A DNA stretch of 64,000 nt from Phycisphaeraceae bacterium. GTDB taxonomy: Bacteria; Planctomycetota; Phycisphaerae; Phycisphaerales; UBA1924. The translations under genes and the position numbers were made by a program. How positions within the stretch are numbered: position 1 is the stretch's first letter; every line of letters starts with the position of its first letter. The stretch spans positions 1,860,001 through 1,924,000 of the forward strand of contig CP060234.1 of NCBI GenBank assembly GCA_023898685.1, written 5' to 3'. Shown here in pieces: positions 24,855 to 32,322 of the stretch. The notes below the pieces were generated by a model. The model made no database searches and was not told the origin of the DNA. It saw nothing but the letters and a program-made list of their open reading frames with translations.

Positions 24855-25226
24855 TTACTTGCCCTTCTTCGCCCCGTACTTCGAGCGGCCCTGCTTGCGG
24901 CCATCGACGCCCAGGGTGTCGAGCGAACCACGGACGATGTGATAGCGGACACCGGGGAGGTCACGCACACGACCGCCGCGGACGAGCACGATCGAGTGCT
25001 CCTGGAGGTTGTGCCCCTCGCCGCCGATGTACGCGGTGACTTCCTTGCCGTTGGACAGGCGGACACGGGCGATCTTCCGCAGAGCCGAGTTCGGCTTCTT
25101 GGGCGTGGTCGTCTTCACACTCAGGCACACGCCGCGGCGCTGCGGGCACTGGTCGAGGTCGCGGACCTTCGACTTGACCACGGGACTCTTGCGCGGCTTG
25201 CGGACCAGCTGGTTGATCGTCGGCAT
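24855..25226 (-). CDS. rpsL: Ribosomal protein S12
   Basis: The 123-residue decoding-centre protein is highly conserved: MPTINQLVRKPRK, RRGVCLSVKTTTPKKPNSAL, GEGHNLQEHSIVLVRGGRV and DLPGVRYHIVRGSLD. The Lys that is altered in streptomycin resistance (TTTPKKP) is wild type. It is first of the reduced rpsL-rpsG unit. Confidence 0.98.
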   Translation of the reverse strand: MPTINQLVRKPRKSPVVKSKVRDLDQCPQRRGVCLSVKTTTPKKPNSALRKIARVRLSNGKEVTAYIGGEGHNLQEHSIVLVRGGRVRDLPGVRYHIVRGSLDTLGVDGRKQGRSKYGAKKGK

Positions 25227-25365
25227 CGTGTACGGCCTCTGTCCGGATATTCAAACCAAGGGCACGCCCACCACGGCGAACCACGCCCCCACCTCCCAGC
25301 GGGGAACGGAAAGGATAGCCCCGAGGGGCGGCGAGGCAAGCGCCGGGCGGGAGCCCGGGGGAAAG

Positions 25366-25456
25366 CAGAACTCAGAACTCAGATGGCGGATCGATCCCAT
25401 GAGACGGGCCGGTCAAACCGACCGGTCGGCGTCCGGCATCCCGAATCCGCCATCTG
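25366..25456. repeat. Hairpin repeat related to the 23721 element
   Basis: CAGATGGCGGAT (25380-25391) and its exact complement (25445-25456) flank a GC-rich centre containing GACCGGTC. The left side repeats GAACTCAGAACTCAG, matching units in the 23721-23793 element. It lies in the divergent region between rpsL and queE. Confidence 0.6.
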
Positions 25457-25497
25457 CTCTACGCTCATACGCCATCCGGCCCTCTCTATCCTCTCCC

Positions 25498-26226
25498 GTG
25501 TCAGACGCGATCCTGATCTCCGAGACCTTCACCTCGCTCCAGGGCGAGGGCTTGCTCACCGGCGTGCCGTCGTGGTTCTGCCGCCTGAGCGGGTGCAACC
25601 TGCGGTGCACCTGGTGCGACACGCCCTATGCGTCTTGGGATCCTGAGGGGACGACGCGGGGCGTCGAGGATCTCGTCGCCGAGGCCCGCGATTCGGGGGT
25701 GCGGCACGCGGTGGTAACGGGCGGCGAACCCATGATCTTCCCGGAGATCGTCCCGCTGTGTGCGGGACTGCGGGCGGCGGGGCTCCACGTGACGATCGAG
25801 ACGGCCGGGACAGTTGACCGGGATATCGAGTTCGATCTGATGAGCCTGAGTCCCAAGTTGTCGAATTCGACGCCGATGGGCGATCCGCGCGACCCCAACG
25901 GCAAGTGGGCCCGCCTGCACGAGCAGCGCCGGATCGACCTTGTGGCGCTCCAGGGGTTGATGGATCGGGCCGACCCGGCGCTCCACCCCGGGCGGGCCCG
26001 GCAGCTCAAGTTCGTCGTCACGCGGCCCGGGGATCTTGCGGAGATCGACGACCTCATCGCCCGCATCAACGGTTGGCGGCCCGAGGAGATCATGCTCATG
26101 CCCGAAGGCGTGACGGTGCCGGACCCGGAGCGGACACTGTTCGTCGTCGACGCCTGCCTGGCGCGGGGCTGGCGCTACTGCCATCGTCTGCACATCGAGT
26201 TGTTCGGCAATCGCCGCGGCACCTAG
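25498..26226 (+). CDS. queE: 7-carboxy-7-deazaguanine synthase (radical SAM)
   Basis: The 242-residue enzyme converts 6-carboxytetrahydropterin to 7-carboxy-7-deazaguanine in queuosine synthesis. It has the opening ISETFTSLQGEGLLTG and the radical SAM cluster motif CNLRCTWC (C-x3-C-x2-C). TGGEPMIF is the SAM-binding GGE, followed by VTIETAGTV. The start is GTG at 25498, giving VSDAILIS. It is followed by queD after a hairpin repeat; queC is not in the window. Confidence 0.95.
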   Translation: MSDAILISETFTSLQGEGLLTGVPSWFCRLSGCNLRCTWCDTPYASWDPEGTTRGVEDLVAEARDSGVRHAVVTGGEPMIFPEIVPLCAGLRAAGLHVTIETAGTVDRDIEFDLMSLSPKLSNSTPMGDPRDPNGKWARLHEQRRIDLVALQGLMDRADPALHPGRARQLKFVVTRPGDLAEIDDLIARINGWRPEEIMLMPEGVTVPDPERTLFVVDACLARGWRYCHRLHIELFGNRRGT

Positions 26227-26232
26227 TGCCGT

Positions 26233-26325
26233 GGCAGGCACCACGGACCGGGCACCAGGCACCAGATTCTGGTGCCCAATGTCCCTCTCCGTCTGGTGCC
26301 TGGTGCCCGATCCCCGGTGCCTCTC
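26233..26325. repeat. Inverted repeat between queE and queD
   Basis: Arms 26245-26266 and 26292-26313 are reverse complements at 21 of 22 positions and are made of GGCACCA units. A third partial copy (TTCTGGTGCC) lies in the loop. It has the same style as the 24781-24851 element. It lies between queE and queD and would form a strong RNA hairpin. Confidence 0.7.
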
Positions 26326-26354
26326 CCCCCTCCCCCCTCTACCATCTTCTCCCC

Positions 26355-26822
26355 ATGCAATACCGCGTCTGCAAAGCCTTCGAAATCGAGAGCGGCCACA
26401 TGCTCAGCAAGCACCCGGGGCGGTGCCGATTCCCGCACGGGCACTCGCGCCGGGTCGAGGTGGTCGTCTCGAGCAAGGTGCTGGACGCGAACGACATGGT
26501 CTGCGATTTCAAGGCCTTGAAGCTGGCGGTCGGCCAGCTCATCGACCGCTTTGACCACGCGATGGCCGTGAATCAATCGGACCCCGCGATCCCGAATCTG
26601 CGGTCCGCCGGGCTGGGAGATCGGCTGATCGAATTCCCGGGCGAGGACCCGACGACGGAAGCCATCGCCCGGCGCATCTACGAGGGCGTGGCGGACCTAG
26701 TGCGTGACGGACGGTCGATCAAAGACGATGACGGCGTCCCCTACACGCTCCCGCCTGGACTGACCATCGAGCGGGTCCGGGTCTCCGAGACCCCATCGAC
26801 GTGGGCCGAATACGGCCTGTGA
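26355..26822 (+). CDS. queD: 6-carboxytetrahydropterin synthase
   Basis: The 155-residue enzyme makes 6-carboxytetrahydropterin from dihydroneopterin triphosphate, the step before QueE. Zinc ligands appear in ESGHML and PHGH (CRFPHGHSRRVEV), with a Cys just before the HGH as in the family. DFKALKLAVGQLIDRFDHA and the final SETPSTWAEYG (Glu for pterin binding) are typical. The ATG at 26355 lacks a good ribosome site. Confidence 0.93.
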   Translation: MQYRVCKAFEIESGHMLSKHPGRCRFPHGHSRRVEVVVSSKVLDANDMVCDFKALKLAVGQLIDRFDHAMAVNQSDPAIPNLRSAGLGDRLIEFPGEDPTTEAIARRIYEGVADLVRDGRSIKDDDGVPYTLPPGLTIERVRVSETPSTWAEYGL

Positions 26823-26862
26823 CTTCGCGGGAACGCCCCGCGTGTTTTTGAGGAGCAATCCA

Positions 26863-28266
26863 GTGAGACGGTCAACGCTGCTTTCACGGTGTCTCGTTCT
26901 GGTGATGTGCCTGTGTGTCGCGTTCCCGGGCGCGGTCGCCCGGGCCCAGTCGAACAGCGACGATCTGCGTTACGCAAGGTCGCTCAGCCGGGCGTTCGAG
27001 ACCGCGGCCAGCGGCATCTCGCCGTCGGTGGTCCACATCACCACCCAGGCGAAGATCCAGCGTTATCGGCAGGACTTCTTCGGCCGTCGCGTCTATGTCG
27101 GTCCGCCCACGCTCGAGGACACCGGGCTGGGCTCGGGCGTGATCATCGACAAGGACGGGCTCATCCTCACCAACAACCACGTGATCGCCGAGGCCGACAG
27201 CCTGGTGGTGAAGCTGTATGACGGGCGTGAGATCAGCGATGTCGAGGTCGTCGGGGCGGACGAGGCGACCGACCTCGCCGTGCTGCGGATCAACGCGCCC
27301 GATCTCGTCGCCGCCAAGTTCGGCGATTCCGACACGCTGCGCGTCGGCGAGTGGGTGCTCGCGATGGGCAGCCCCTTCGGCTTCGATTCGACGGTCACGG
27401 CCGGCATCGTGTCGGCCAAGGGACGGAGCCTGAACCCCCAGTCGCAGGAAGCGAGCTACCAGGAGTACATCCAGACCGACGCGGCGATCAACCCGGGCAA
27501 TTCGGGCGGCCCGCTGATCAACCTGGAGGGCGAGGTGGTGGGCATCAACGCCGCGATCATCAGCCGGACGCGTCAGTCGGCGGGGCTGGGGTTCGCCATC
27601 CCGTCGGTGGTGGCTCAGCGAGTGGTCGATTCGATTGTCAAGAGCGGGCGCGTCGAGCGTGGTTTCCTGGGCGTCTATATGGCCGACCTTGAGGCCGGCA
27701 AGCGTCACGAACTCGGGCTCGAGCCCGACGAGGGCGTCCTGATCACGGGTGTGCAGGACAACAGTCCCGCCAGTGGCGCCGATCTCAAGGAGGGCGACAT
27801 CATCCTCAAGATCAACGGACGCGCCGTGATCGGCGGGCTCAACCGCGTGCGCAACCTGATCTCGCTGTCGGCCCCCGGGTCGGAGCTGATGATCCAGGTG
27901 CTCCGCGGCAACGACCGCGTCGTCAAGCACGCCGTGCTGGGCGATCCGACCTCGGGCCTGGCCCTGGAATCTGGCGGCGAGGCGGTGCCCGAACTGGGCG
28001 TGGTCGTTCAGCCGATGACGCCCGAGAAGAGCAAGGACCTCGGGTACCGGCGGACCCTCTCGGGCCTGTACGTCGTCAAGGTCGCCGACGGGACCCCCGC
28101 GGCGTCCGCGGGCATCGAGGAAGGTGACATCCTCACCGACGTCGACAACCAGCCCGTGGACAGCACCGGCGAGCTCAAGGATCGCCTTGATCACAGCATG
28201 GGCGACATGACCATCGAGCTGGTGCGGGGGCGGATGCGCGGATACGTGCAGGTGCGGCTGAACTGA
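26863..28266 (+). CDS. HtrA/Deg-type periplasmic serine protease with two PDZ domains
   Basis: The protein is about 467 residues. The signal peptide is LLSRCLVLVMCLCVAFPGAV to ARAQ. The trypsin-like domain has catalytic His106 (TNNHVIA), Asp137 (ATDLAVL) and Ser214 (GNSGGPL). Two PDZ domains follow (about 275-365: GVLITGVQDNSPA; about 380-465: GLYVVKVADGTPAASAG). This is the usual DegP/DegQ layout for envelope protein quality control. The GTG at 26863 was preferred because GAGGAG lies 8 nt upstream; a GTG 21 nt earlier is also open. Confidence 0.93.
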   Translation: MRRSTLLSRCLVLVMCLCVAFPGAVARAQSNSDDLRYARSLSRAFETAASGISPSVVHITTQAKIQRYRQDFFGRRVYVGPPTLEDTGLGSGVIIDKDGLILTNNHVIAEADSLVVKLYDGREISDVEVVGADEATDLAVLRINAPDLVAAKFGDSDTLRVGEWVLAMGSPFGFDSTVTAGIVSAKGRSLNPQSQEASYQEYIQTDAAINPGNSGGPLINLEGEVVGINAAIISRTRQSAGLGFAIPSVVAQRVVDSIVKSGRVERGFLGVYMADLEAGKRHELGLEPDEGVLITGVQDNSPASGADLKEGDIILKINGRAVIGGLNRVRNLISLSAPGSELMIQVLRGNDRVVKHAVLGDPTSGLALESGGEAVPELGVVVQPMTPEKSKDLGYRRTLSGLYVVKVADGTPAASAGIEEGDILTDVDNQPVDSTGELKDRLDHSMGDMTIELVRGRMRGYVQVRLN

Positions 28267-28313
28267 CCGGGCACGGGCCGCACAAGGTCGGCAGAAACAC
28301 GCCTTCGAACGAG

Positions 28314-28345
28314 ACCCGGGCGCAAGCCCGGGTGTTCCTTCTCGT
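28314..28345 (+). terminator. Rho-independent terminator of the HtrA gene
   Basis: The stem ACCCGGGC/GCCCGGGT (28314-28321 with 28326-28333) has a GCAA tetraloop and is followed by GTTCCTTCT. It lies 47 bases after the stop. Confidence 0.75.
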
Positions 28346-28362
28346 GCTCGTCGCCCGGCCTT

Positions 28363-28716
28363 CTACGCCAGCCCCAACTCGCCCGCGGCTCCAGCGAGAC
28401 GCCGGTCCAGCGTCCAGAGCCTGACGGCGTGCAGCTTTGCCGCCGCGAGCAGGTGGGCGTCGATCCACCCGATCCCGCGGCCCTCAAGCCGCCCGTCGGC
28501 GACGAACCGGAGCACCTCATCATGAGAGGCAGGCTCCAACGTCGGGAGCAGGGCGATCAGCCTCAGCAGGGGGCTCCGCCGCCTCACGTGCCCGAGCGCG
28601 AGTTCGCCCTGAACGAACGGGTGAACCGCGATCCGCTCGTCCTCGAGCGCCTCCCGGAGCCCGGCGTGCCCTCGCCTCAGGTGCTCAACCCACACGCTGG
28701 TGTCGGCAAGGATCAC
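28363..28716 (-). CDS. vapC: VapC-type PIN-domain ribonuclease toxin
   Basis: The 117-residue protein opens ILADTSVWVEHLRRG, with the first acidic PIN residue, then has VQGELALG and GIGWIDAHLLAAAKL, supplying the remaining acidic metal ligands. VapC toxins cut tRNA or rRNA. The GTG start at 28716 overlaps the antitoxin TGA by 4 nt (GTGA), typical of coupled toxin-antitoxin pairs and the reason this start was chosen. Confidence 0.9.
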   Translation of the reverse strand: MILADTSVWVEHLRRGHAGLREALEDERIAVHPFVQGELALGHVRRRSPLLRLIALLPTLEPASHDEVLRFVADGRLEGRGIGWIDAHLLAAAKLHAVRLWTLDRRLAGAAGELGLA

Positions 28717-28904
28717 GCGGGTCGCCGCCGGCGCGGGGACTTGAGTTCGGGCTCGCTGCCGCCTAGGGCCGCGAGGCGCCTCGCGGCTTCGCGAGCGATC
28801 AGGGCGCGGAGCCCCTCGTGGACCACGGCCGTGGTTTGCTCGATCCCGCTGAGCTGCTTGGCCCGCTCGACCAACGCGCCATCGAGGTTCATCGTCGTCT
28901 TCAT
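28713..28904 (-). CDS. vapB: VapB-type antitoxin
   Basis: The 63-residue protein opens MKTTMNLDGALVERAKQLSG, a ribbon-helix-helix style N-terminus of the VapB family (strand, then helix). It ends in a basic tail (SPRRRRPA) that would contact the toxin. It overlaps vapC by 4 nt. It probably represses its own promoter through the tandem 12-bp palindromes just upstream (28906-28930). Confidence 0.88.
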   Translation of the reverse strand: MKTTMNLDGALVERAKQLSGIEQTTAVVHEGLRALIAREAARRLAALGGSEPELKSPRRRRPA

Positions 28905-28905
28905 A

Positions 28906-28930
28906 CATACCAGTATGGCATATCGGTATG
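28906..28930 (-). promoter_or_regulatory. Tandem palindromic operator of vapBC
   Basis: Two adjacent near-identical palindromes, CATACCAGTATG (28906-28917) and CATATCGGTATG (28919-28930), lie directly upstream of the vapB start, within the expected promoter. Repeated short palindromes beside a VapB gene are the usual autoregulatory site. Confidence 0.7.
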
Positions 28931-29021
28931 GCCCTGTCAAGTCCCGACCAACTCAGCCGCCAGCCCGAGCCCCGTTCCGACCCCCTCGCTTCATAACATG
29001 CAGGCCCAGGGAGGTTCGTCT

Positions 29022-30164
29022 ATGCGCGCGATCGTCACCGGCCAGGTCGGGATGGACAAGAAGCCCTATCTCCAGAAGACCGTCGACTTCGCCGGTCAAC
29101 AGGGCGAGACCGTCGAGCTGTTCAACATCGGCGACATCATGTACAACGAGGCGAAGGACGTGCCACCTGGCCAGATCCTCAACCTCCCGCTCAGCCGGCT
29201 CAACAGCCTCCGCAGGGCGGCGTTCAAGGACGTGATCGCCGACGCACGCGACCTGTCCAATTTCATCGTCAATACCCACGCGACCTTCCGCTGGCGGCAC
29301 GGCCTGTTCAGCGCGTTCGACTTCGACCAGGTCTCCAAGCTCGAGCCCGATCTGCTGATCTGCCTGGTCGACAACATCGAGGTGGTGCACCACCGCCTGC
29401 ACGCCGAGCACGACATCGACGCGACGCTCAAGGACTGCATGGTGTGGCGTGAAGAGGAGCTGCTCGCGACCGAGCTGCTCAGCCAGGCCATCCCGGGCAG
29501 CAAGTTCTACATCGTCAGCCGGGGACGCCACCGCGACACGACCAAGACGCTCTTCCGCCTCGTCTGCCGGCCCGAGATGCGGAAGGTCTACCCCAGTTTC
29601 CCGATGAGCCACGTCGTCGACATGCCCGACGTCCTCGCCGAGATTGACGCCTTCCGCGCGGCGCTCGCCGACCATTTCATCACCTTCGACCCGGGCGACG
29701 TCGACGAGAAGCTGCTGCTCGATCGCGCGATCGCCGCGGCCCAGGAGGGCAACGTCGATCAGTGGCTCGACGTGGCGCCCCACACGTTCGGCGGCTCGAA
29801 GGCGGGCGGGAAGCCCCTGCGGGTGCGCGTGCGCGAGGTGCTCGACATCGCGGGCGACATCGACGGGCAGATCTACATGCGCGACTTCAAGCTTATCGAC
29901 CAGGCCGACATGATCGTGAGCTACGTCCCCGAACTGCCGGGCACCGACGGCAAGACGATCCCGGGGCTGTCCTCGGGCGTCGAACGCGAGCTCCAGCACG
30001 CGTTCGAGCACGCGAAGGAGGTCTACGTGGTCTGGAAGCCGACGAAGGCGCCCAGCCCGTTCATCACCGAGACGTGCACGAAGTGGTTCTCATCGACGGA
30101 GGAGGCGCTGAGCTACTTCGAAGAGAAGGGCATGTTCGCGCAGACGAACCTGTTCGGGCAGTGA
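29022..30164 (+). CDS. Adenylate-kinase-like P-loop protein with C-terminal deoxyribosyltransferase-like region
   Basis: The 380-residue protein has GGGAGG upstream of its ATG. The N-terminus (MRAIVTGQVGMDKKPYL, then FNIGDIMYNEAKD) strongly resembles archaeal-type adenylate kinases. Its P-loop reads GQVGMDKKP in place of GxxGxGKT/S, so the Ser/Thr is replaced by Lys-Pro. A middle segment (YPSFPMSHVVDMPDVLAEID) and the C-terminus (YMRDFKLIDQADMIVSYVPE, then GVERELQHAFEHAKEVYVVW) resemble nucleoside 2-deoxyribosyltransferase-like folds. A nucleotide-related role is likely; the reaction is unknown. It lies between vapBC and a lower-GC cluster. Confidence 0.65.
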   Translation: MRAIVTGQVGMDKKPYLQKTVDFAGQQGETVELFNIGDIMYNEAKDVPPGQILNLPLSRLNSLRRAAFKDVIADARDLSNFIVNTHATFRWRHGLFSAFDFDQVSKLEPDLLICLVDNIEVVHHRLHAEHDIDATLKDCMVWREEELLATELLSQAIPGSKFYIVSRGRHRDTTKTLFRLVCRPEMRKVYPSFPMSHVVDMPDVLAEIDAFRAALADHFITFDPGDVDEKLLLDRAIAAAQEGNVDQWLDVAPHTFGGSKAGGKPLRVRVREVLDIAGDIDGQIYMRDFKLIDQADMIVSYVPELPGTDGKTIPGLSSGVERELQHAFEHAKEVYVVWKPTKAPSPFITETCTKWFSSTEEALSYFEEKGMFAQTNLFGQ

Positions 30165-30235
30165 GAAAGCTCCTGTTGATTCAGACAACTCGGCGTGTCG
30201 CCTCGGCGTGCCATGAGTTGTAAGTCTTGACGTGG

Positions 30236-30250
30236 CTTGATATTATCAAG
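30236..30250. promoter_or_regulatory. 15-nt palindrome in an AT-rich promoter region
   Basis: CTTGATATTATCAAG has perfect 7-nt arms around a central T. It lies in an AT-rich stretch (30200-30285) before the gene at 30312 and overlaps a possible -35 (TTGATA). It looks like an operator for the cluster 30312-33081. Confidence 0.5.
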
Positions 30251-30289
30251 ATGTTATCGTATTCCGAAAATGTGCTTGCATCAGTGACC

Positions 30290-30299
30290 GGGGGGGGGG
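30290..30299 (+). repeat. G10 homopolymer tract upstream of the 30312 gene
   Basis: Ten consecutive G residues end 12 bases before the ATG at 30312, in the position of the ribosome-binding region. Such tracts slip during replication and can vary expression by changing spacing. Variation here is inference. Confidence 0.6.
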
Positions 30300-30311
30300 T
30301 ATCGTGCGGCC

Positions 30312-31415
30312 ATGATCTGGCGCACGTGCCTGGCTCTGCTACTTGCAGCAACATGTATGGCGGCTCAAACAGAGCCCACCCTCGGCTCGCTTGAGTGGTT
30401 TGCGAATCGCTTGAATCAACCGGTGGAGCCGACCCAACTCAACGGGTACTACATCGAGTTCACGGATCGCAAATGGCCGGTGGATGGGGATTCGGCAACA
30501 CTCGAAGAACTGCGATCCCGGGTCCAGGGAAAGCCCGAGCATCCTGAACGGAGACAACTAGAGAGGCTTGAGAAGCAACTCGAGCTTGACGGTTTTCTTT
30601 GGCGATACCGGATCTGGTATCAAGACGATGAGCACTGGCGTGTATCGAGTGATACCGATGATCCGGATGTTCCGATTCAATTCCACGATGCGGCCCAAAG
30701 CGGGCCCAGCGATAGCTGGATGTGGGCTCAGGGGTCTCTGACCCTGTATGACGCCGGCCATCTGCCAGAAGGACAAAGCTCTTCAACTTTACTGCTCCAT
30801 CTCCAGCAGTTCGTCCGGTGCTTCGTGGATGTCTCGATCCGGGTCGCTCGACCGCCGGTCAGCCCCACCACCAGCAGACTCGATGGCACGACGTGGCTCG
30901 CGACCGCGGAATCCGACGATCGTTCAAGAGTCATCAACTACCAGGGCAGCTTGAGCCCGAGCGGCACGGCGATCGAACTGCTGCTTGTCGAGCACAAGAA
31001 CCATCCGAACCCGAAGTTTCAGGGCATGGCCACTTTCTATTCGGACTGGGCATACGACGAGGCCCTCCACCGACGTATCCCACATGTGATCAAGCGGGTC
31101 AGCGGAGATGGACGGCTCGAAGACGTGTGTGAGTATGGTGTCGTCCGTCCACTACACGGCGGTGAGATCGAAGAAGTCACGCGCACGCCGGATGCGATCG
31201 CGGGAACCGACGCGATCCGCGACGCAACCCTGATCGAGGAGATCATTGATCGTCGTCCGGGCGGTGGGTCCGTTGTGAACGCTCATACAGGGCAAGAGAC
31301 CGGGACGCTCAAGCCCGAAGAGGTCGGATCGAATCTTGGTTCCTTGTATTGGATTGCGTGGGGCGCTGCGGGTGCACTTGTCGCCGGAATCGTGTGGCTG
31401 CGTGTGCGTCGATAG
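30312..31415 (+). CDS. Secreted, C-terminally membrane-anchored protein, unknown
   Basis: The 367-residue protein has an N-terminal signal peptide (CLALLLAATCMAAQ) and a C-terminal helix (YWIAWGAAGALVAGIVWLRV) with a short basic tail, so the body is extracytoplasmic. The body is polar with Trp/Tyr-rich stretches (WRYRIWYQDDEHWRVSS). I do not recognise the family. Base composition is lower in GC than flanking genes, suggesting recent acquisition. It is first in a run of four same-strand genes (to 33081). Confidence 0.65.
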   Translation: MIWRTCLALLLAATCMAAQTEPTLGSLEWFANRLNQPVEPTQLNGYYIEFTDRKWPVDGDSATLEELRSRVQGKPEHPERRQLERLEKQLELDGFLWRYRIWYQDDEHWRVSSDTDDPDVPIQFHDAAQSGPSDSWMWAQGSLTLYDAGHLPEGQSSSTLLLHLQQFVRCFVDVSIRVARPPVSPTTSRLDGTTWLATAESDDRSRVINYQGSLSPSGTAIELLLVEHKNHPNPKFQGMATFYSDWAYDEALHRRIPHVIKRVSGDGRLEDVCEYGVVRPLHGGEIEEVTRTPDAIAGTDAIRDATLIEEIIDRRPGGGSVVNAHTGQETGTLKPEEVGSNLGSLYWIAWGAAGALVAGIVWLRVRR

Positions 31416-31450
31416 CTGACCACCGGATTCACATTCCTGAAAGGGGGAAC

Positions 31451-31834
31451 ATGATGCGAGAGAAGCTGGTCATGGTAGGTGCCATTGTAGCGAGTGCTGT
31501 CGCATTCCAGGCGTTCGGGTACAACTGCGCGAAGCAGACCAATCGTGAGGACGAGTTCGGGAACCCTCTGAAGGCCTGCGTTCTGGTGCCAACGAGTGCG
31601 CCAGACGACTGCGATGAATACGGCGCGCCTGTAGCAAACGACACCATCCAGCAGTGCACGACTGGATGGGAAGTCGGGCGCCAGGGCTGCGAGTATGAGC
31701 CCGCGTTTTGCACTTATCTGTACGTCACCGCGGATGAGAACGGCCTCTGTAAGAACTTTGAATACGTGACCAACGAGTATGGCGGTTCGGGGGTCAACAA
31801 TATTGCCTGTCCACCCCCCGGTCCAAAGCAGTGA
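31451..31834 (+). CDS. Small secreted cysteine-rich protein
   Basis: The 127-residue protein has AAGGGGG before ATG ATG and a signal peptide (MVGAIVASAVAFQAFG). The mature part has eight cysteines spread evenly (YNC, KAC, DDC, QQC, QGC, AFC, GLC, IAC), suggesting four disulfides. The family is not recognised. Its stop overlaps the start of the MauE/DoxX-type gene by 4 nt, so the two are probably made together. Confidence 0.7.
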   Translation: MMREKLVMVGAIVASAVAFQAFGYNCAKQTNREDEFGNPLKACVLVPTSAPDDCDEYGAPVANDTIQQCTTGWEVGRQGCEYEPAFCTYLYVTADENGLCKNFEYVTNEYGGSGVNNIACPPPGPKQ

Positions 31835-32313
31835 CCAGTAGTCCGACCGTCAATGTGAGCGAGCGGAATCCTGATTCAACATCACGGACCCAGCTTGCGT
31901 TACATCGCGTGCTCGCGAGTGCACCATCGCTCGCGGCGCTTTCGTTCTTCATCGCCGGGGTTCTCAAGTTGGCCTCACTCGACGCGTTCGGGCGATCGGT
32001 TCGAACGTGGGACCTCTTGTCTCCGGCCGTGATGGATTTGGTCACGTTGGCCGTTCCGCCGCTGGAGGTCGCGGTCTCGCTTGCCTGGCTGATGAACTTG
32101 CGGAGGCGGCTGTGCGCGTCGCTCATGTTCGCCATGCTGCTGGTACTCACGTTGACGTACTCCGCCCACCTGGTGTTCAGGCAGCCCCCCGACTGCGGGT
32201 GTTTCGGCGCCATACGCCTCTTCGAGGCGCATCAGGAACAGGCCGAGTTTCTGATCGCCCGAAACGTCGTGCTCGCGGTCCTCTTGCTTCCCGGGTTCGT
32301 TCGTCGACGGTGA
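31831..32313 (+). CDS. MauE/DoxX-family redox-associated membrane protein
   Basis: The 160-residue protein has four transmembrane helices (about 30-45, 65-88, 97-118, 140-157) and the signature PDCGCFG in the last loop, typical of MauE-like proteins linked to disulfide formation or vitamin-K-reductase-type redox chemistry. The GTG start overlaps the preceding stop (GTGA). Context suggests it may act on the adjacent eight-cysteine secreted protein; this is inference. Confidence 0.8.
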   Translation: MTSSPTVNVSERNPDSTSRTQLALHRVLASAPSLAALSFFIAGVLKLASLDAFGRSVRTWDLLSPAVMDLVTLAVPPLEVAVSLAWLMNLRRRLCASLMFAMLLVLTLTYSAHLVFRQPPDCGCFGAIRLFEAHQEQAEFLIARNVVLAVLLLPGFVRRR

Positions 32314-32322
32314 GGTTTGGTC

